Shown here: positions 60,273-64,000 of the stretch, in pieces
Layout of the letters: every line of letters starts with the position of its first letter
How positions within the stretch are numbered: the first letter of the stretch is position 1
From: Pseudomonas chlororaphis subsp. piscium
Lineage (GTDB): Bacteria; Pseudomonadota; Gammaproteobacteria; Pseudomonadales; Pseudomonadaceae
Length of the DNA stretch: 64,000 bases
Direction: 5' to 3'
Assembly: GCF_003850345.1 (NCBI RefSeq)
Contig: NZ_CP027707.1
Span: forward strand, 6,253,001-6,317,000
The notes under the pieces: model-generated
Told to the model about the DNA's origin: nothing
Database searches by the model: none
What the model saw: only the letters and a program-made list of their open reading frames with translations
Program-made: the position numbers and the translations under genes

Positions 60273-60389
60273 TCAGCCTTGGCGCTGTTTGTGACGCGGT
60301 TCCGCGCTGCAAATTACTCGAACAACACCTTCGCGGCGAATAATCTTGCAGTTACGGCACAGCTTTTTCACCGATGCACGAACTTTCAT
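60273..60389 (-). CDS. rpmJ: 50S ribosomal protein L36
   Basis: A 38-residue protein, [15 protein letters not shown] followed by the [23 protein letters not shown] tail. Cys11, Cys14, Cys27 and His33 form the zinc site, so this is the zinc-containing C+ form. In zinc-starved cells such a protein is often replaced by a zinc-free paralogue under Zur, which is of interest beside the Zur box at 31558. It lies 24 bp after secY. Confidence 0.97.
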
Positions 60390-60413
60390 CACCAACTCCT
60401 CGAACCTTATGGG

Positions 60414-61742
60414 TCAGCGCAGCATGCCGCTGCCGTAACCCTTCAGGTTGGCTTTCTTCATCAGGGATTCGTACTGGTGCGAAACGAGGTGCGATTGTAC
60501 TTGCGACATAAAGTCCATAACAACCACGACCACGATCAGCAACGAGGTCCCGCCAAGGTAGAACGGAACGTTTGCTGCAACCACCAGGAACTGGGGCAAC
60601 AGGCAGACGGCCGTCATATATAGAGCACCGAACATGGTCAAGCGGGTCAGAACGCCATCAATGTAGCGCGCAGACTGCTCACCTGGACGGATGCCCGGAA
60701 TAAAGGCACCGGACTTCTTCAGGTTTTCCGCTACGTCTTTCGGATTGAACATCAACGCCGTATAGAAGAAGCAGAAGAAAATAATCCCTGCACTAAACAG
60801 CAGAATATTCAACGGCTGACCAGGAGCGATCGACTGCGAGATGTCCTGCAACCAGCCCATACCTTCAGACTGACCGAACCAGGCACCCAACGAAGCCGGG
60901 AACAGCAAAATGCTGCTCGCGAAAATAGCAGGAATAACGCCTGCCATATTCACTTTCAGCGGCAAGTGGCTAGTCTGCGCAGCAAACACCTTGCGGCCCT
61001 GCTGACGCTTGGCATAGTGAACAGCAATACGCCGCTGACCACGCTCAATGAACACCACAAAACCGATAATCGCTACTGCCAGCAAACCGATGGCAACCAG
61101 GGCAAAAATGTTGATATCACCCTGACGCGCAGACTCGAAAGACTGCCCGATCGCTCTCGGAAGACCGGCGACGATACCTGCGAAAATCAACATCGAGATA
61201 CCGTTGCCAACACCACGCTCAGTAATCTGCTCACCCAGCCACATCATGAACATCGCACCAGCCACAAAAGTGGATACCGCGACGAAATGGAAGCCAAAGT
61301 CACCAGTGAACGCAACGCCCTGCCCTGCCAGGCCAACGGACATGCCGATGGCCTGAACAAGAGCTAGGACGACAGTGCCGTAGCGGGTGTACTGGCTGAT
61401 CTTGCGACGGCCAGCTTCACCTTCCTTCTTCAACTGCTCCAGCTGCGGGCTGACGGCGGTCATCAGTTGCATGATGATCGATGCCGAGATGTACGGCATG
61501 ATCCCCAGTGCAAAGATGCTCATCCGCTCCAGCGCACCGCCGGAAAACATGTTGAACAAGCTAAGAATGGTCCCCTCATTCTGTCGAAACAGGTCTGCGA
61601 GTCGGTCAGGGTTGATACCTGGAACCGGGATGTGTGCGCCTATTCGGTAGACGATAATCGCCAGGAACAGAAAACGCAGACGTGCCCAGAGTTCAGACAT
61701 ACCGCCTTTGCCGAGCGCAGAGAGAGCACCTTGCTTAGCCAT
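60414..61742 (-). CDS. secY: preprotein translocase subunit SecY
   Basis: A 442-residue ten-span membrane channel for protein export. The plug and lateral-gate regions are recognisable ([32 protein letters not shown]), and the cytosolic loops contain [36 protein letters not shown] and the C5-type [22 protein letters not shown]. It starts 1 bp downstream of rplO in the spc operon. Confidence 0.99.
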   Translation of the reverse strand: MAKQGALSALGKGGMSELWARLRFLFLAIIVYRIGAHIPVPGINPDRLADLFRQNEGTILSLFNMFSGGALERMSIFALGIMPYISASIIMQLMTAVSPQLEQLKKEGEAGRRKISQYTRYGTVVLALVQAIGMSVGLAGQGVAFTGDFGFHFVAVSTFVAGAMFMMWLGEQITERGVGNGISMLIFAGIVAGLPRAIGQSFESARQGDINIFALVAIGLLAVAIIGFVVFIERGQRRIAVHYAKRQQGRKVFAAQTSHLPLKVNMAGVIPAIFASSILLFPASLGAWFGQSEGMGWLQDISQSIAPGQPLNILLFSAGIIFFCFFYTALMFNPKDVAENLKKSGAFIPGIRPGEQSARYIDGVLTRLTMFGALYMTAVCLLPQFLVVAANVPFYLGGTSLLIVVVVVMDFMSQVQSHLVSHQYESLMKKANLKGYGSGMLR

Positions 61743-62177
61743 TTATTCCTCGAACTTGCCGCCAGCTGCTTCGATAGCCGCACGCGCACCTTTGGTGGCT
61801 GCGATGCCCTTGATAGTCACAGCGCGAGTAACTTCGCCGGACAGCATGATTTTCACACGCTGTACGTTCTGGTTAATCACGTTGGCATCTTTCAGGGACT
61901 GCACGGTAACGATATCGCCTTCCACTTTAGCCAGCTCGGACAGACGCACTTCTGCGCGATCCATGGCTTTCAGGGATACGAAACCGAACTTCGGCAGGCG
62001 ACGATGCAGCGGCTGTTGACCGCCTTCAAAGCCTGGAGCAATGGTGCCACCGGAGCGGGAAGTCTGACCTTTGTGACCACGGCCACCAGTCTTACCCAAA
62101 CCACTACCGATACCACGGCCCGGACGATGCTTTTCGCGACGGGAACCCGGCGCTGGACTCAGATCATTGAGTTTCAT
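61743..62177 (-). CDS. rplO: 50S ribosomal protein L15
   Basis: A 144-residue protein: [44 protein letters not shown] at the glycine-rich N-terminus, and [25 protein letters not shown] at the end. It is adjacent to secY and 3 bp after rpmD. Confidence 0.99.
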   Translation of the reverse strand: MKLNDLSPAPGSRREKHRPGRGIGSGLGKTGGRGHKGQTSRSGGTIAPGFEGGQQPLHRRLPKFGFVSLKAMDRAEVRLSELAKVEGDIVTVQSLKDANVINQNVQRVKIMLSGEVTRAVTIKGIAATKGARAAIEAAGGKFEE

Positions 62178-62180
62178 CGA

Positions 62181-62357
62181 TTAACCCTCGACACGCAGCA
62201 TGTAGTAAGCCTTGTTGATCATCCCGCGGTTCTCGGGAGTATCCTGGACTTCTACAGTGTGACCGATGCGACGCAGACCCAGACCCTTAACGCACAGTTT
62301 GTGGTTAGGGATACGGCCGGTCATGCTTTTGATCAGCGTTACTTTAACGGTAGCCAT
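62181..62357 (-). CDS. rpmD: 50S ribosomal protein L30
   Basis: A 58-residue protein, [20 protein letters not shown] with the central [17 protein letters not shown] and C-terminal [14 protein letters not shown]. It is 2 bp after rpsE in the spc operon. Confidence 0.97.
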
Positions 62358-62359
62358 GA

Positions 62360-62860
62360 TCAGATGATCTCCTGGACGCTTTTGCCACGCTTGGCGGCAA
62401 TGGATTCAGGGGACTGCATTGCTTTCAAACCCTTGAAAGTGGCGTGAACCACGTTTACTGGGTTAGTCGAGCCGTAGCACTTGGCCAGAACGTTCTGAAC
62501 GCCAGCAACTTCGAGGACAGCACGCATAGCGCCGCCAGCGATGATACCGGTACCTTCAGAAGCAGGCTGCATGTACACCTTCGAAGCGCCGTGAGCGGAC
62601 TTCATTGCGTACTGCAGAGTGGTGCCGTTCAGATCAACTTGGATCATGTTGCGGCGAGCAGCTTCCATTGCCTTCTGGATCGCAGCAGGCACTTCACGCG
62701 ACTTGCCACGGCCGAAGCCAACGCGACCTTTACCATCACCAACCACGGTCAACGCGGTGAAAGTGAAGATACGGCCGCCTTTTACGGTTTTGGCTACGCG
62801 GTTAACTTGAACCAGCTTCTCGATGTAGCCTTCGTCGCGCTTTTGGTCGTTATTTGACAT
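62360..62860 (-). CDS. rpsE: 30S ribosomal protein S5
   Basis: A 166-residue protein for decoding fidelity and mRNA unwinding. [58 protein letters not shown] is diagnostic, and [19 protein letters not shown] follows. It is 3 bp after rplR. Confidence 0.99.
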
Positions 62861-62863
62861 AAC

Positions 62864-63214
62864 TTAGAACTCCAGCCCAGCTTCACGAGCAGCATCAGCC
62901 AGCGCCTTGACGCGGCCGTGGTACTTGAAGCCAGAGCGGTCGAAAGCCACCTGCGAGACGCCAGCGGCTTTTGCACGCGTAGCGACCAGCTGGCCAACCT
63001 TAGTGGCCGCGTCGATGTTGCCAGTGGCGCCATCACGCAGTTCTTTATCCAAAGTCGAGGCGCTTGCCAGGACTTTGTTGCCGTCGGCCGAAATGACCTG
63101 GGCGTAGATGTGCTGCGAAGAGCGGAACACGCAGAGACGCACGACTTCGAGTTCGTGCATTTTCAGGCGTGCTTTGCGAGCGCGACGCAGTCGAGTAACT
63201 TTTTTGTCGGTCAT
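62864..63214 (-). CDS. rplR: 50S ribosomal protein L18
   Basis: A 116-residue 5S rRNA-binding protein. A basic N-terminus ([16 protein letters not shown]) is followed by [35 protein letters not shown] and [28 protein letters not shown]. Located 10 bp after rplF. Confidence 0.99.
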   Translation of the reverse strand: MTDKKVTRLRRARKARLKMHELEVVRLCVFRSSQHIYAQVISADGNKVLASASTLDKELRDGATGNIDAATKVGQLVATRAKAAGVSQVAFDRSGFKYHGRVKALADAAREAGLEF

Positions 63215-63224
63215 TTGCTATGCC

Positions 63225-63758
63225 CTACTTCTTCTTGGCTTCTTTACGACGGACGACTTCGTCCGCGTAGCGCACACCTTTGCCTTTGTAAGGCTCTGGT
63301 GGACGGAAGTCGCGGATCTCAGCGGCCACTTGACCTACCAGCTGCTTGTCGATGCCCTTGATCAGGATATCGGTCTGGCTAGGAGTCTCAGCGGTGATGC
63401 CTTCCGGCAGCTCGTAGTCCACTGGATGCGAGAAGCCAAGGGCCAGGTTCAGCACTGTGCCTTTTGCTTGCGCTTTGTAACCAACACCGACCAGCTGGAG
63501 CTTGCGCTCGAAGCCTTGGCTTACGCCTTGGACCATGTTGTTTACCAACGCACGAGTGGTACCGGCCATTGCGCGAGTTTGTTGGTCGCCATTGCGAGCA
63601 GCGAAACGCAGCTCACCAGCTTCCTGAACAATTTCAACGGACGAGTGTACGTTCAGTTCGAGAGTGCCCTTGGCACCCTTCACCGAAAGCTGTTGGCCGG
63701 CGAATTTAACTTCAACACCAGCTGGCAGCTTAACGGGGTTCTTAGCGACGCGAGACAT
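63225..63758 (-). CDS. rplF: 50S ribosomal protein L6
   Basis: A 177-residue protein of two similar halves near the factor-binding site. [17 protein letters not shown] opens it, and the C-terminal [43 protein letters not shown] is diagnostic. It is 12 bp after rpsH. Confidence 0.99.
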   Translation of the reverse strand: MSRVAKNPVKLPAGVEVKFAGQQLSVKGAKGTLELNVHSSVEIVQEAGELRFAARNGDQQTRAMAGTTRALVNNMVQGVSQGFERKLQLVGVGYKAQAKGTVLNLALGFSHPVDYELPEGITAETPSQTDILIKGIDKQLVGQVAAEIRDFRPPEPYKGKGVRYADEVVRRKEAKKK

Positions 63759-63770
63759 GCTTATCCCCCC

Positions 63771-64000
63771 TTAGAACACAGTGCAAAGAACTTCGCCGCC
63801 GACACCGGCAGCGCGCGCAGCACGATCAGTCATCACACCTTTGTTGGTGGAGACGATAGACACGCCGAGACCGCCACGAACTTTCGGCAGATCTTCAACG
63901 GACTTGTACTGACGCAGGCCTGGACGGCTAACGCGCTTCACTTCCTCGATGACCGGACGGCCTTCGAAGTATTTCAGCTCGATGGACAGCAGTGGCTTGG
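63771..64000 (-). CDS. rpsH: 30S ribosomal protein S8, 3' part
   Basis: The C-terminal 75 or so residues are visible before the window ends. [20 protein letters not shown], then [50 protein letters not shown], are characteristic of S8, a 16S rRNA binder and, in E. coli, the autogenous repressor of the spc operon. The start lies outside the window. Confidence 0.97.
   Translation of the reverse strand, partial: KPLLSIELKYFEGRPVIEEVKRVSRPGLRQYKSVEDLPKVRGGLGVSIVSTNKGVMTDRAARAAGVGGEVLCTVF

Overview
The window is about 63% GC Gram-negative DNA from a fluorescent Pseudomonas, most likely the P. fluorescens group and possibly the chlororaphis/protegens branch. The evidence is the protein sequences, the dispersed GTAGGAGCGAGCTTGCTCGCGAT-type repeats, a copper nitrite reductase, and a gene order that matches, as I recall it, P. 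aeruginosa PAO1 from eutBC through ppa, xseB-ispA-dxs, the riboflavin operon, the Zur-controlled ABC cluster plus oprG, and ssb-MFS-uvrA-ferritin-katA-rplQ to the spc ribosomal operon. No insertion sequence, prophage, CRISPR array, tRNA or rRNA was seen. Most of the window is core genome with small accessory inserts.

Layout. 1-4680: ethanolamine ammonia-lyase genes, a GNAT acetyltransferase, a DedA membrane protein, an M90 peptidase and inorganic pyrophosphatase. 4680-5670: a gene-poor stretch with broken remnants of an acyltransferase and a LysR regulator. 5672-8726: a polar amino-acid ABC transporter operon (binding protein, two permeases, ATPase) behind a palindromic operator candidate. 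8870-9505: a highly structured leader RNA candidate in front of a small Pseudomonas protein. 9706-14631: diguanylate cyclase, a HigBA-type toxin-antitoxin pair, a DUF3828 protein, an ArsR regulator with a quinone-oxidoreductase-like gene, and nirK. 14859-19981: xseB-ispA-dxs (isoprenoid precursors) and btuB.

20081-28765 (minus strand): a long vitamin and housekeeping run, nrdR-ribD-ribC-ribBA-ribE-nusB-thiL-pgpA-binding protein-ribA-membrane protein-btuF, with many 4-bp overlaps. 28895-31065 (plus strand): a lipoprotein, a methyltransferase and a thioredoxin-TPR chaperone. 31609-34860: a histidine-rich DUF2796 protein, an ABC ATPase, an FtsX-like permease and a DUF3299 protein behind a probable Zur box. 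oprG follows, behind a probable Anr site. Then come two nucleotide-sugar genes (minus), the giant helicase Lhr, an MFS pump, a DUF72-EEP-clsB-ybhN membrane-lipid operon, and a GlxA-type regulator divergent from an isochorismatase-family hydrolase.

50009-64000: ssb, an MFS transporter, uvrA, a heme-ligand-less ferritin, katA, then the alpha operon (rplQ-rpoA-rpsD-rpsK-rpsM) and part of the spc operon (rpmJ-secY-rplO-rpmD-rpsE-rplR-rplF-rpsH), all minus except uvrA.

The most noteworthy unexplained signal is the roughly 220-nt leader before the gene at 9113. A 10-bp perfect helix there buries the Shine-Dalgarno sequence, and one segment can pair with either of two copies of the same motif. Other signals worth following up are a shared 13-mer in front of both the ArsR gene and its neighbour, the Zur and Anr boxes, and the palindrome before the amino-acid transporter.
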